This document shows, piece by piece, positions 7,178 to 14,660 of a DNA stretch of 15,352 bases. The translations under genes were made by a program, and so were the position numbers. The notes beneath the pieces were generated by a model that was not told the origin of the DNA, searched no databases, and saw only the letters and a program-made list of their open reading frames with translations. Origin of the DNA: Candidatus Neomicrothrix sp. UBA825 (GTDB taxonomy: Bacteria; Actinomycetota; Acidimicrobiia; Acidimicrobiales; UBA8592). Positions within the stretch are counted from its first letter, which is position 1; every line of letters starts with the position of its first letter. Location: positions 1 to 15,352 of the forward strand of contig DBHP01000035.1 of NCBI GenBank assembly GCA_002295705.1. Reading direction: 5' to 3'.

Positions 7178-7183
7178 ACAGTA
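7178..7183 (-). promoter_or_regulatory. Candidate internal -10 (TACTGT) before mutM
   Basis: On the minus strand TACTGT ends 5 nt before the mutM ATG. This repeats the spacing seen at other genes here that lack ribosome sites, but it is the closest of the set and the weakest call. Confidence 0.28.
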
Positions 7184-7224
7184 TTCTTTCTGCGTTGCTT
7201 ACGCACAAATTTTGTTAACGACAA

Positions 7225-8079
7225 TCAGATCAAACTAAGGGCTTCTAATGCTGGAGCATCATGGCGAACCCGTTTGTTTCGAACCAGTTGACGAACTTGT
7301 TCCTCTCCATCAGGGCAGTGAGTTACGAAAGGGCACCACGCGCACAGTGGGCCTGTTGTAGTAGAAAACATATTTGATGTGCAAGCAACGTTGAGTTGTT
7401 TCCAAGTGTTCTTGAGTCTCTGAAGGGGCTCTTCGAGAGCCTCTTCGGTGACCTCTGTTTCTATCGTTTCTTGCCCTAAGAATAAAAGACGAGCTTTACT
7501 AGGTAATTCTCCGTCTGCTTCCCGAATAGCTGCGGCATATAGAAGAACCTGTCGTATTTTGTCTCCTGCATATCTCTTCTGCGGGACTTTACCAGATTTA
7601 TAATCTGCAACAATTACAGACTGTCCTTCTTTGTCTACCCGATCAACTACCCCTCGGAAAGGAACGCCTTCAAGCACGACTCGAACATCTCGCTCTGTAT
7701 CTTGGACTTCGACTTCGCTGGGCTCTTCAAGCTTCCAAAGTCCTTCAATAGCATTCCAACTCTTCCACTTGAAATTACGGACTTCATCCTCATCCAGTGA
7801 TAGGGCTAAGAAATCAGTGTCGTTTTCAATTTTTGGCCAGATCACTCTAGCTAGTTCTCTCGCTTTTTCTTTCGTCCTGTTATGAGGTGTTTCTTGGAGA
7901 AGAAATTCGAGTACTTCATGGGCGAAAGTTCCCAATAACGCCGACTCTCCGGGAGGGTCAGGGAGGCGATCCACGTAACTGAATTTCCACTTCATAGCGC
8001 ATTGTTCAAACAAACTTGAACTTGATGGAGAAAGATACGGTGGAATATTCTCAAGAGTCTGATTATCGGACATGCTCAT
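7225..8079 (-). CDS. RecB-like PD-(D/E)XK nuclease with 4Fe-4S cluster
   Basis: 284 residues, a short stand-alone member of the RecB/AddB/Cas4 nuclease group acting on DNA. The nuclease core shows H54 (GTFAHEVLE), D146 (GVVDRVD), D159-Y-K161 (ADYKSGK) and Q177 in the QVLLYA helix, the full Mg2+-site order. Four cysteines frame it: C27 (LFEQC) and C246-x2-C249-x5-C255 (CAWCPFVTHC), the classic split 4Fe-4S staple. Mycobacteria carry a similar protein of nearly the same size annotated as a RecB-family exonuclease; its physiological job is not established. The ATG at 8079 is taken; an ATG two codons in (8073) is equally possible. There is no helicase domain and no neighbouring addA or recB, so it probably works alone or with a partner encoded elsewhere. 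mutM downstream suggests a repair unit. Confidence 0.88.
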   Translation of the reverse strand: MSMSDNQTLENIPPYLSPSSSSLFEQCAMKWKFSYVDRLPDPPGESALLGTFAHEVLEFLLQETPHNRTKEKARELARVIWPKIENDTDFLALSLDEDEVRNFKWKSWNAIEGLWKLEEPSEVEVQDTERDVRVVLEGVPFRGVVDRVDKEGQSVIVADYKSGKVPQKRYAGDKIRQVLLYAAAIREADGELPSKARLLFLGQETIETEVTEEALEEPLQRLKNTWKQLNVACTSNMFSTTTGPLCAWCPFVTHCPDGEEQVRQLVRNKRVRHDAPALEALSLI

Positions 8080-8202
8080 TGTTTATCAGACTGTTACGAC
8101 AGAAAGTGTGAATCTGTGATTTATTGCACATTAAGATTCAGCTGGACAGTATTTCGCGCCCTTTTCATTAGGCTTAGAGTATTAGAAGAGCACAAGGATT
8201 CT
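8080..8202. promoter_or_regulatory. Divergent intergenic region, nuclease / DUF2269-like gene
   Basis: 123 bp between two divergent starts. Rightward, TAGGCT (8169-8174) or TAGAGT (8175-8180) may be a -10, and AAGGA (8194-8198) is a good ribosome site 4 nt before the ATG at 8203. TGGACA (8143-8148) resembles a -35, but its spacing to these hexamers is too long (20 bp or more). Leftward I see no convincing promoter. The frame of the membrane-protein gene is open upstream to 8116, but the ribosome site favours 8203. Confidence 0.35.
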
Positions 8203-8625
8203 ATGTACGCAGCAATTAACTCAGATGGGTACAACGTTGTACTCCTTTTCCACTTACTCACTGTCATAGTAGGGACTGGTTCTGCCTTCATGGTCCAATT
8301 CATCAACGCAAAAGATAGTGACATTCTTGATAGGGCTTCTGTTCAGAGCATAGTTGGGTTCCTTATCGCACCATCTCTATTTCTCGGAGGTGTATTCGGC
8401 GGAGCACTCGTGGGATTGTCCGATGATGTGTACGACTTTTCACAACTCTGGCTCACTATAGCTGGAGTGCTCTGGATTACAGCCTGCGGATCGGCAACGC
8501 TACTTTTTAGACCACCATTCCTTACCTTCCCTGACCAATCACGTTTTCAACGGCCCCTCACTGCAGTATTACATTTATCACTAGTAATCATGCTCGTTGT
8601 TATGGTTTGGAAGCCGGGTTTGTAA
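8203..8625 (+). CDS. Small four-helix integral membrane protein, DUF2269-like
   Basis: 140 residues from the ATG at 8203, chosen for the AAGGA ribosome site; the in-frame extension back to 8116 would add 29 residues including a basic arginine-rich segment and is less likely. Four hydrophobic helices are clear, at about 11-34, 48-72, 83-103 and 118-137. A His sits in the first (H17, LLFHLLTV) and another in the fourth (H124), with Gly-rich packing in the second (SLFLGGVFGGALVG). Size, helix count and the early His resemble DUF2269, a family of unknown function, but the match is by general pattern only. There is no signal peptide apart from the first helix. The TAA stop directly abuts the stop codon of convergent parE. 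No function is assigned. Confidence 0.7.
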   Translation: MYAAINSDGYNVVLLFHLLTVIVGTGSAFMVQFINAKDSDILDRASVQSIVGFLIAPSLFLGGVFGGALVGLSDDVYDFSQLWLTIAGVLWITACGSATLLFRPPFLTFPDQSRFQRPLTAVLHLSLVIMLVVMVWKPGL

Positions 8626-10659
8626 CTAAACGTCCAACGCTTCACGGTCAAACAAAGCGCTCTCTTTCAGTACGAACTCCTTCCGTTTCGACACGTCAGA
8701 ACCCATCAGTGTTTCAAACATCCGCATTGCTTCTTTAGCCTGTTTAGCGTCATCCATAGTTAAACGTTTAAGAATCCTTGTCTCAGGATTGAGCGTCGTC
8801 TCAGCTAACTCGTCAACATCCATTTCCCCTAAACCTTTGAATCTGATCCATTTATCGAGGGGAATTTTTTTCTTCTTAGTAATCGCATTGCGCTCCTCAT
8901 CAGAGAATGCGTAAAGGGTTTCCCCTCTCCATTTGGAGGAATAGAGGGGTGGTAACGCAGCGAAAACCCGACCATCTTCAAGAAGCGGCTTCATGTAATG
9001 GAAAATTAACGTCAACAGTAAACACCTGATGTGGCTGCCATCAACGTCTGCGTCACAAAGAATAATTATTCTTCCATAGCGTGCATCATCAATATTGAAG
9101 TCTTTCCCGCTTCCAGCGCCGATAGCGGTGATTAGTGCTTGTGCTTCAGCGTTGTCAATAACTTGTTTCATCGTGGCTTTTCCTGCATTGACAACTTTGC
9201 CCCGCAATGGAAGAATCGCCATATATTCAGCGTCCCGACCAGCTTTTGCGGGTCCAGCAGCTGAATCCCCTTCGACGATCAGAAGTTCGCTGTCTTCACC
9301 ATGGGTTCTACAGTCCGCCAGCTTGTCAGGCATGCCAGTGCTACCCAAATTAGCTGCTTTACGTTTCGCATCAAGGACTTCCTTGGAAGCAACACGATTC
9401 AAAATTGCGTTCACGATCTTTTCCCTAACAGCATTGATATGGGTTTTCTTCCCTGCGCCTTCAAACCAATCAGAGAGGCTTTGTTTCGTGATTTCGTATA
9501 CGATGCTTTGAATGGCCGGCGTTCCGAGCTCTTGTTTTGTTTGGCCACGAAACTGTGGTTCCGGAAAGGTAACTTTCAGTCCTGCGATGAGTCCTTCTTG
9601 AACGTCTTCTTTTGAAGCTCGATCATTTCCGGATTTTGCTAATTTGCTTAATTTCTTCGTACCAGGCAACAGACTGTCGTTGATTGCTCTGGTCATTGCC
9701 CGTTCCAACCCTGCCAGATGTGTCCCTCCTTCAGGTGTGGGAATCGTATTCACGAAAGATACGACACTCGTTTCGTAACCCTCAACCCAACGCATAGCAA
9801 CTTCAACGGTGCATTCGCGTTCAACGATTGTCATTTTCCCATCGACGGGAACTTTCTCTTCGAAAGTGTCAATTCCGCTAATTTTTATGATTTCTGTGAC
9901 AGCGTTGCTCTCGCTTAAAGAGTCAACCAGGTCTGATAATCCGCCTCTACTGATGTATTCAAATGGTTCATTTTTTTGTCCGGTTCTTTTGTCCTCTACG
10001 CGAACCTTGAGGCCAGGGACGATGAAACATGTTCTCGCAACACGTTGGCAGACAAGTCCAAAATCGATTTCAGCATCTGGGTCAAAAACTTCAAGATCTG
10101 GCCAAAATCGGATGCGTGATCCAGTTTTTTTTGTTTTCTTTGGTTTCGTAAGTGTGTGACTGGCTCTGAACTTTCCATTTGCGTTGAATTGGCCTGCAAC
10201 ACGGTCTTGGAAACAGAGCTTATGGGTGCTCCCATTTCGGTCAACTTCTGCGATGAGTTTGGAAGATAAAGCGTTAACCACGGAAGCACCGACACCATGA
10301 AGACCTCCTGAGGAAGAATACGCGCCCCCACCGAATTTGCCTCCCGCATGTAGCTCTGTCAGGACTACTTCAAGTGCTGAAACACTTCGCTTCTTATGCT
10401 TGCCAACTGGGATTCCTCGACCGTTATCCATGACTTCCATAGACCCATCACGGTGCAGTACAACGTCAATCTTGTCACAAAACCCCGCAGCTGCCTCGTC
10501 AACAGCATTGTCAATCAACTCCCACAGAAGGTGCGTAAGCCCGTCACTCCCAGTCCCACCTATATACATACCTGGGCGTTTACGAACAGCTTCCAAACCC
10601 TCTAAAGTCTGGATAGCGTCTGCGTCATATTTCACCTTATTCGTATTTGTGGTAGCCAT
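8626..10659 (-). CDS. parE: DNA topoisomerase IV subunit B (ParE), actinobacterial type
   Basis: 677 residues, the ATPase and TOPRIM subunit that works with ParC to decatenate and relax DNA. The GHKL ATPase domain shows E47 and N51 (ELIDNAVDEA), D78 (MDNGRG) and GGLHGVGAS (118-126); K375 in RGQTKQELG is the transducer lysine. The TOPRIM domain has E463 (EGDSA), D536 and D538 (CDADVDGSH), with PLRGK (484-488). The sequence EGDSAAGPAK replaces the usual gyrase EGDSAGGSAK, as in actinobacterial ParE, and there is no gyrase-type insertion. RFKGLGEMD (606-614) and LAETTLNP close the domain. It starts at the ATG at 10659, with AAGGGGGAT about 12 nt upstream, rather far. It is 40 bp behind parC and probably co-transcribed. 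GyrB is the alternative name, but the pairing, the motif and the absence of dnaA/recF nearby favour ParE. Confidence 0.9.
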   Translation of the reverse strand: MATTNTNKVKYDADAIQTLEGLEAVRKRPGMYIGGTGSDGLTHLLWELIDNAVDEAAAGFCDKIDVVLHRDGSMEVMDNGRGIPVGKHKKRSVSALEVVLTELHAGGKFGGGAYSSSGGLHGVGASVVNALSSKLIAEVDRNGSTHKLCFQDRVAGQFNANGKFRASHTLTKPKKTKKTGSRIRFWPDLEVFDPDAEIDFGLVCQRVARTCFIVPGLKVRVEDKRTGQKNEPFEYISRGGLSDLVDSLSESNAVTEIIKISGIDTFEEKVPVDGKMTIVERECTVEVAMRWVEGYETSVVSFVNTIPTPEGGTHLAGLERAMTRAINDSLLPGTKKLSKLAKSGNDRASKEDVQEGLIAGLKVTFPEPQFRGQTKQELGTPAIQSIVYEITKQSLSDWFEGAGKKTHINAVREKIVNAILNRVASKEVLDAKRKAANLGSTGMPDKLADCRTHGEDSELLIVEGDSAAGPAKAGRDAEYMAILPLRGKVVNAGKATMKQVIDNAEAQALITAIGAGSGKDFNIDDARYGRIIILCDADVDGSHIRCLLLTLIFHYMKPLLEDGRVFAALPPLYSSKWRGETLYAFSDEERNAITKKKKIPLDKWIRFKGLGEMDVDELAETTLNPETRILKRLTMDDAKQAKEAMRMFETLMGSDVSKRKEFVLKESALFDREALDV

Positions 10660-10699
10660 TATGATTTAGATCCCCCTTGAATCATTTGCGAATCGCTTC

Positions 10700-13120
10700 T
10701 CACCATCGCGGCAGTCCAACGTCAAGAATCTGCCGATCAGTTTTAGAACTCACAAGATCACGTTTCGTAGGCTCAATCGGGAGATCTACAGGAACTGGAT
10801 CTGCTTTCTTTGGGTCATCATCGGTGGCCATAACGGCGAGAAGCACATCTGGTCCGACAATACGAGCAAGCACTAAGCTCTTTTCTTTCGTAAATCTAGT
10901 GACTCGAATCCCCGTCCCTCCGCGACCTTTAGAGGAAAGTTCTTCAAACGGAGTGACCTTTGCTGACCCGGTGTCTGTCACAGTCACTACGGCGCCATCG
11001 CCAATTGCTGCACCAGCACCTACTATCTTTACGCCATCACGGATTTTCATACCAAGAACACCAGCAGCGTTTCGCCCTTGGATACTGATGTTGTCAACGG
11101 GAGTTCGAAGTGCCTGTGCATCCGATGAAACGATCACAACGTCAACTCCATCTGGGCACGTGAAAGCCGCTGCTAATTTATCGTTGGGTTTCAGTTTGAT
11201 TACTGGTTTACTATTAGACGTTTCTTTCAGCTCTGTGGGCGATATGCGTTTGGCGACTCCGTTGCTCGTCACCAATACAACATTTTCCTCTCCCGGTGAC
11301 ACAACTGTGAGTATTTGCTCTCCTTTTCCAAGACCAAAAACTTTGTTAGCTACTGCACCTCGACTTCTCCCCTTGATTTCTCCAAGTTCAGACGATCTCA
11401 CCGAAAACGCACGCCCTTCAGAGGTGATAGCAAACACCGGACTATGGGTTGATCCGATTGTGGAAGCAAGCAGAACATCATGCTGGCCCGGCGTTGATCT
11501 TCGGCTACCTTCGATAGGAGAGCGACCCACACGACCAGATGTTGACAAGGTAACGAGGCATGGCTCATCGGGTGCATCTTCAACATCTATTAAAGGAATA
11601 TCATCATGAACGGGAATGTCCTTGAGGTCAATAATTTCCGTGCGCCTATCAACCCCATATATTTCAACGATCTCTTCAAGTTCTTTAAGGACGATCGTTC
11701 TTTGGCGTTGTTCAGAATCAAGAATTTTTTTGTATTCTTTTATGCGAGCAGTTAATTCCTCGCGCTCATCCAGTATCTTCTGCATCTCTAACGCAGTTAA
11801 TCTCCGAAGCTGCATATCGAGGATGTGGGTTGCCTGAATTTCAGATAGCTTCAATTCTTTACGAAGAGATGACTTCGCGTCTTCAACATCTTTGGAACCT
11901 TTGATGATGGCGACGACTTTATCAATATTCTCCAGAGCAACAATGAGTCCCTTGACGATATGAAGTCGGTCCTGTGCCCGGTCTAATCTGAATTGGGTTC
12001 TTCTAACAACAACCGTTAATCGGTGATCAACATAATGCTTACACAGATCATAGACGCCCAGTGTTTCAGGAATTCCGTTGACTAACACCACATTGTTAAT
12101 TCCAAATGTCTCTTCAAGAGGGGTTTGTTTGTAAAGTTCGGAGAGCACCGCTTCTGGATTGACGTTTGGTTTAAGCGTTATTAACAATCGCAGGCCTGAT
12201 TTACGATCAGATAAGTTTTTAGCATCGGCTATTCCAACTAACTTCTCCGCAACAACCAACTCATTGATTTTCTTCACAACTTTTTCGGGACCAACCATAT
12301 AAGGAAGTTCTGTGACAACAATTCCTTGCCGGGTGCGTGTCAGTTTTTCAAACTCCACACGCGCTCTTATACGAAATGTGCCCCTACCTGTTTTGTAGGC
12401 CTCTTTTAAATCCTCATCTACGATGATCCCTCCAGAGGGAAAATCCGGACCAGGTAATACTTTAAGAAGTTCATCCAGCGTCGGTTTTGGACGCCTTTTT
12501 TTCATAACAAGGGAAATCGCTTCAAAAACCTCACGTAAATTATGGGTAGGCATATTCGTTGCCATTCCAACAGCTATACCCGTCGTTCCATTTACCAACA
12601 GATTTGGAAGCAAGCCAGGTAAATACAGTGGTTCCGTGCTCTCACCATCATACGTTGGTCGAAAATCAACGGTCTCTTCCTCAATCTCACGAACCATTTC
12701 CATCGCAGCCTCAGTAAGGCGACACTCTGTGTAACGAGCTGCGGCAGGTGGGTCATCAAGACTTCCAAAATTCCCGTGCGGGTCCACCAAGGTCACCATA
12801 CGAGCAAAGTCTTGCCCCAGTCGTACGAGAGCCTCGTATATAGCCATATCACCATGCGGGTGATATTTACCCATAGTGTCACCGACAACACGGGCACATT
12901 TACGATGGGGACTTGCCGGCCGTAATCCCATGCCAAGCATCGAATATAATATTCGTCGTTGCACCGGTTTTAAGCCATCTCGCACGTCCGGAATTGCGCG
13001 GGCGGTGATAACAGATAAGGAATAGGCTAAAAAGGACTCCGACATCTCATCCGCAACCGGAACAGGGATCACCTCTCGGGCGAAATCTTTAGCAAATGAA
13101 AGTTTTTGTTGACGTGCCAT
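10700..13120 (-). CDS. parC: DNA topoisomerase IV subunit A (ParC), actinobacterial type
   Basis: 806 residues, the DNA-breaking subunit. The catalytic tyrosine is Y130 in AARYTECRL, preceded by the DDPPAA segment (122-127) typical of actinobacterial ParC. The winged-helix region KCARVVGDTMGKYHPHGD (74-91) is intact, and the Ile that bends DNA sits in GTTGIAVGMATNMP. A coiled-coil arm spans about 370-470. The C-terminal third forms the six-blade beta-pinwheel, without the GyrA box QRRGGKG, so a relaxing/decatenating rather than supercoiling enzyme is expected. The position equivalent to the quinolone serine is M92, followed by the acidic E96. I start at the ATG at 13120, preceded by GAGAGG; the frame stays open to 13198 but those residues look non-conserved. 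It lies upstream of parE, in the same unit. Confidence 0.9.
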   Translation of the reverse strand: MARQQKLSFAKDFAREVIPVPVADEMSESFLAYSLSVITARAIPDVRDGLKPVQRRILYSMLGMGLRPASPHRKCARVVGDTMGKYHPHGDMAIYEALVRLGQDFARMVTLVDPHGNFGSLDDPPAAARYTECRLTEAAMEMVREIEEETVDFRPTYDGESTEPLYLPGLLPNLLVNGTTGIAVGMATNMPTHNLREVFEAISLVMKKRRPKPTLDELLKVLPGPDFPSGGIIVDEDLKEAYKTGRGTFRIRARVEFEKLTRTRQGIVVTELPYMVGPEKVVKKINELVVAEKLVGIADAKNLSDRKSGLRLLITLKPNVNPEAVLSELYKQTPLEETFGINNVVLVNGIPETLGVYDLCKHYVDHRLTVVVRRTQFRLDRAQDRLHIVKGLIVALENIDKVVAIIKGSKDVEDAKSSLRKELKLSEIQATHILDMQLRRLTALEMQKILDEREELTARIKEYKKILDSEQRQRTIVLKELEEIVEIYGVDRRTEIIDLKDIPVHDDIPLIDVEDAPDEPCLVTLSTSGRVGRSPIEGSRRSTPGQHDVLLASTIGSTHSPVFAITSEGRAFSVRSSELGEIKGRSRGAVANKVFGLGKGEQILTVVSPGEENVVLVTSNGVAKRISPTELKETSNSKPVIKLKPNDKLAAAFTCPDGVDVVIVSSDAQALRTPVDNISIQGRNAAGVLGMKIRDGVKIVGAGAAIGDGAVVTVTDTGSAKVTPFEELSSKGRGGTGIRVTRFTKEKSLVLARIVGPDVLLAVMATDDDPKKADPVPVDLPIEPTKRDLVSSKTDRQILDVGLPRW

Positions 13121-13144
13121 CCCTGACCTCTCTAAATGTGTACG

Positions 13145-13173
13145 AGCATAGAGTTCTAGTAGGACACTTTGAA
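13145..13173 (-). promoter_or_regulatory. Candidate sigma70-type promoter of parC-parE
   Basis: On the minus strand TTCAAA (13168-13173) and TATGCT (13145-13150) are separated by exactly 17 bp. Transcription would begin about 17 nt before the parC ATG, leaving the GAGAGG ribosome site in the leader. The rest of the 151-bp gap (13121-13271) is AT-rich, holds a CACGTG palindrome at 13211-13216, and shows no clear terminator for the upstream gene. Confidence 0.45.
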
Positions 13174-13271
13174 TGCCCTTAGTTAGAAAATAATCCAATA
13201 CCGACTAGTTCACGTGGCAATTCAATATCAAGTTAAATTACCGATAGAACCTCACAGCATACAGAACGGAG

Positions 13272-14660
13272 TCAACTCTTATTAATCTCAGTCGGATTCC
13301 AAAAAGTCAGCTCCTTTTCATTGAGAAGAAGAGCATTGATCAATTCCACTCCCTGCATAAGTGAATGATCCTGATTAGAAACCTCATATTTCCATCCGCC
13401 AAAACGACCACGCGAAAAGATATTTCTGGCCTCTAGCCGAGGAATGAAATCGTCAAGAATCTCATTTCTGCCTAGAAAAGGTGTTGGATAGCCGAACGGC
13501 AAAAACTTCTTCCAAGTACTCACCAAATTAGCGTCCTTGGGAAGAACCCCTACTGAATGTAATCCTTGAATAGTGTCAGAAATTACGGTGGCGTGATTGA
13601 CTTGTTTCTTTGTGGACTCAGAGATCTCACACATCAGTGACCATTGTCGCCCCGGTAAAGGCACATTCTGCGGAGAGTAATTAGAAAACACTGTTGCCCG
13701 ATAGAAGGGAACGTTATCTTCAGGGAAATACATCCAGCACTTGGACCGCAGTTGTTCGGGTGTTGAACCTTGAATACCTAACCCAATCACATGGGTACTT
13801 GACCATTTAAACTGCTCTAATTTATCATTTGGAAAATCATCTCTGATCTGGCCTCTCAACTTTTTTATAGTGAAGGGCAAGGGCATTGTCGTTATCAACT
13901 TTTCGTATTTGAACTGTTTTCCATCTCCACAAAAGACGATTTGTTTCTCCGAATCAATTTCTCGAACCTCGGTATTTAGAACAATATTTTCCTTGGGTAG
14001 CCTCTTCCCAAGTTCATTCCAAATCCTTCCTGTTCCGCCTTCTGCAGGAAAGCGAAAAACTGCGTTTGGACCCCAACTTTTAATATCAGCCTTTGCTTCA
14101 ATGTTTCGTAGTACGTCACTTTTGTTTATGGTTGCGACTCTTTCTCCAACCCAATTCGCAGTTAGTTCGTGAGGAGGGTAAGCCCACACTTTAAAGTTGT
14201 AAGGGCGCATGAAAACATCTGCAATGCCTTCTCCAAATGAAGCAACGATCCATTCATCAAAATCCATATCTGCTGTAGACGCCTCATTGGTTTTTAAGCC
14301 ATCTAAACCTAAAAGGCATTTTTCGAGGTCTTCCTGAGGGAGTCTCCACATATTGTTTTGGAAAGGGTAAGGAATCCACTGGTTCCGCATCCAAATCCAG
14401 GCCTCACGTTGATGTTCCAGCCAATTCTCTTTCAAAAGATCACTCAGAAGCTTATCGAAATAGTCGTAATGCGAGAATAAAACATGCCCTCCCAAGTCCC
14501 AAATAAAACCCTGCTCATCAACTACCGAAGATGCAAGCCCGCCGAGAGAATGGGATTGTTCAACAAGAACCCAATCGCTTTGATCTAGCTCAGATAATCG
14601 ATGCGCAGCTCCTAACCCTGTTGGGCCACCTCCAATGATCACATATTCAGCGCTTCTCAT
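13272..14660 (-). CDS. glf: UDP-galactopyranose mutase, eukaryotic-type flavoprotein
   Basis: 462 residues, a flavoprotein probably interconverting UDP-galactopyranose and UDP-galactofuranose, the precursor of galactofuranose glycans, in the cytoplasm. An N-terminal FAD loop GGGPTGLG (10-17) is followed by VEQSHSLGGLAS, the mobile histidine loop GGHVLFSH (57-64), PYPFQNN (97-103), MRPYNFKVWA (151-160), VGERV with R174, CWMYFPEDNVPFYRATVFSN (308-327, R321), and the C-terminal FAD contact RFGGWKYEVSNQDHS (419-433). These blocks and the length match fungal and protozoan UGMs, as I recall them, far better than bacterial Glf (about 370-400 residues). R174 and R321 correspond to the substrate-phosphate arginines. 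Automatic annotation could call it an NAD(P)-binding or protoporphyrinogen-oxidase-like protein. It is translationally coupled to the GT2 gene by an ATGA overlap. Confidence 0.78.
   Translation of the reverse strand: MRSAEYVIIGGGPTGLGAAHRLSELDQSDWVLVEQSHSLGGLASSVVDEQGFIWDLGGHVLFSHYDYFDKLLSDLLKENWLEHQREAWIWMRNQWIPYPFQNNMWRLPQEDLEKCLLGLDGLKTNEASTADMDFDEWIVASFGEGIADVFMRPYNFKVWAYPPHELTANWVGERVATINKSDVLRNIEAKADIKSWGPNAVFRFPAEGGTGRIWNELGKRLPKENIVLNTEVREIDSEKQIVFCGDGKQFKYEKLITTMPLPFTIKKLRGQIRDDFPNDKLEQFKWSSTHVIGLGIQGSTPEQLRSKCWMYFPEDNVPFYRATVFSNYSPQNVPLPGRQWSLMCEISESTKKQVNHATVISDTIQGLHSVGVLPKDANLVSTWKKFLPFGYPTPFLGRNEILDDFIPRLEARNIFSRGRFGGWKYEVSNQDHSLMQGVELINALLLNEKELTFWNPTEINKS

Noticed and set aside
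7173..7208. Upstream in-frame start for mutM
   Set aside because: Fpg needs proline directly after the initiator Met as its nucleophile; only the ATG at 7172 gives that.
7225..8079. Cas4 and a CRISPR-linked role for the 4Fe-4S nuclease
   Set aside because: No repeats, cas1 or cas2 are present, and the length and layout fit the actinobacterial orphan RecB-like family.
10677..11609. Long open frame of about 310 codons on the plus strand opposite parC
   Set aside because: Its protein is Ser/Thr/Pro-rich with no recognisable fold, and it is fully antisense to the clearly conserved ParC C-terminal domain; it is a codon-structure shadow.
8626..13120. Calling the type IIA pair gyrB/gyrA
   Set aside because: No GyrA box, EGDSAAGPAK instead of the gyrase motif, DDPPAA before the active Tyr, and no dnaA/dnaN/recF neighbours all point to topoisomerase IV.
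13121..13198. Upstream in-frame start that would lengthen ParC by 26 residues
   Set aside because: A GAGAGG ribosome site precedes the ATG at 13120, and the extra residues do not resemble the family; they overlap the likely promoter.
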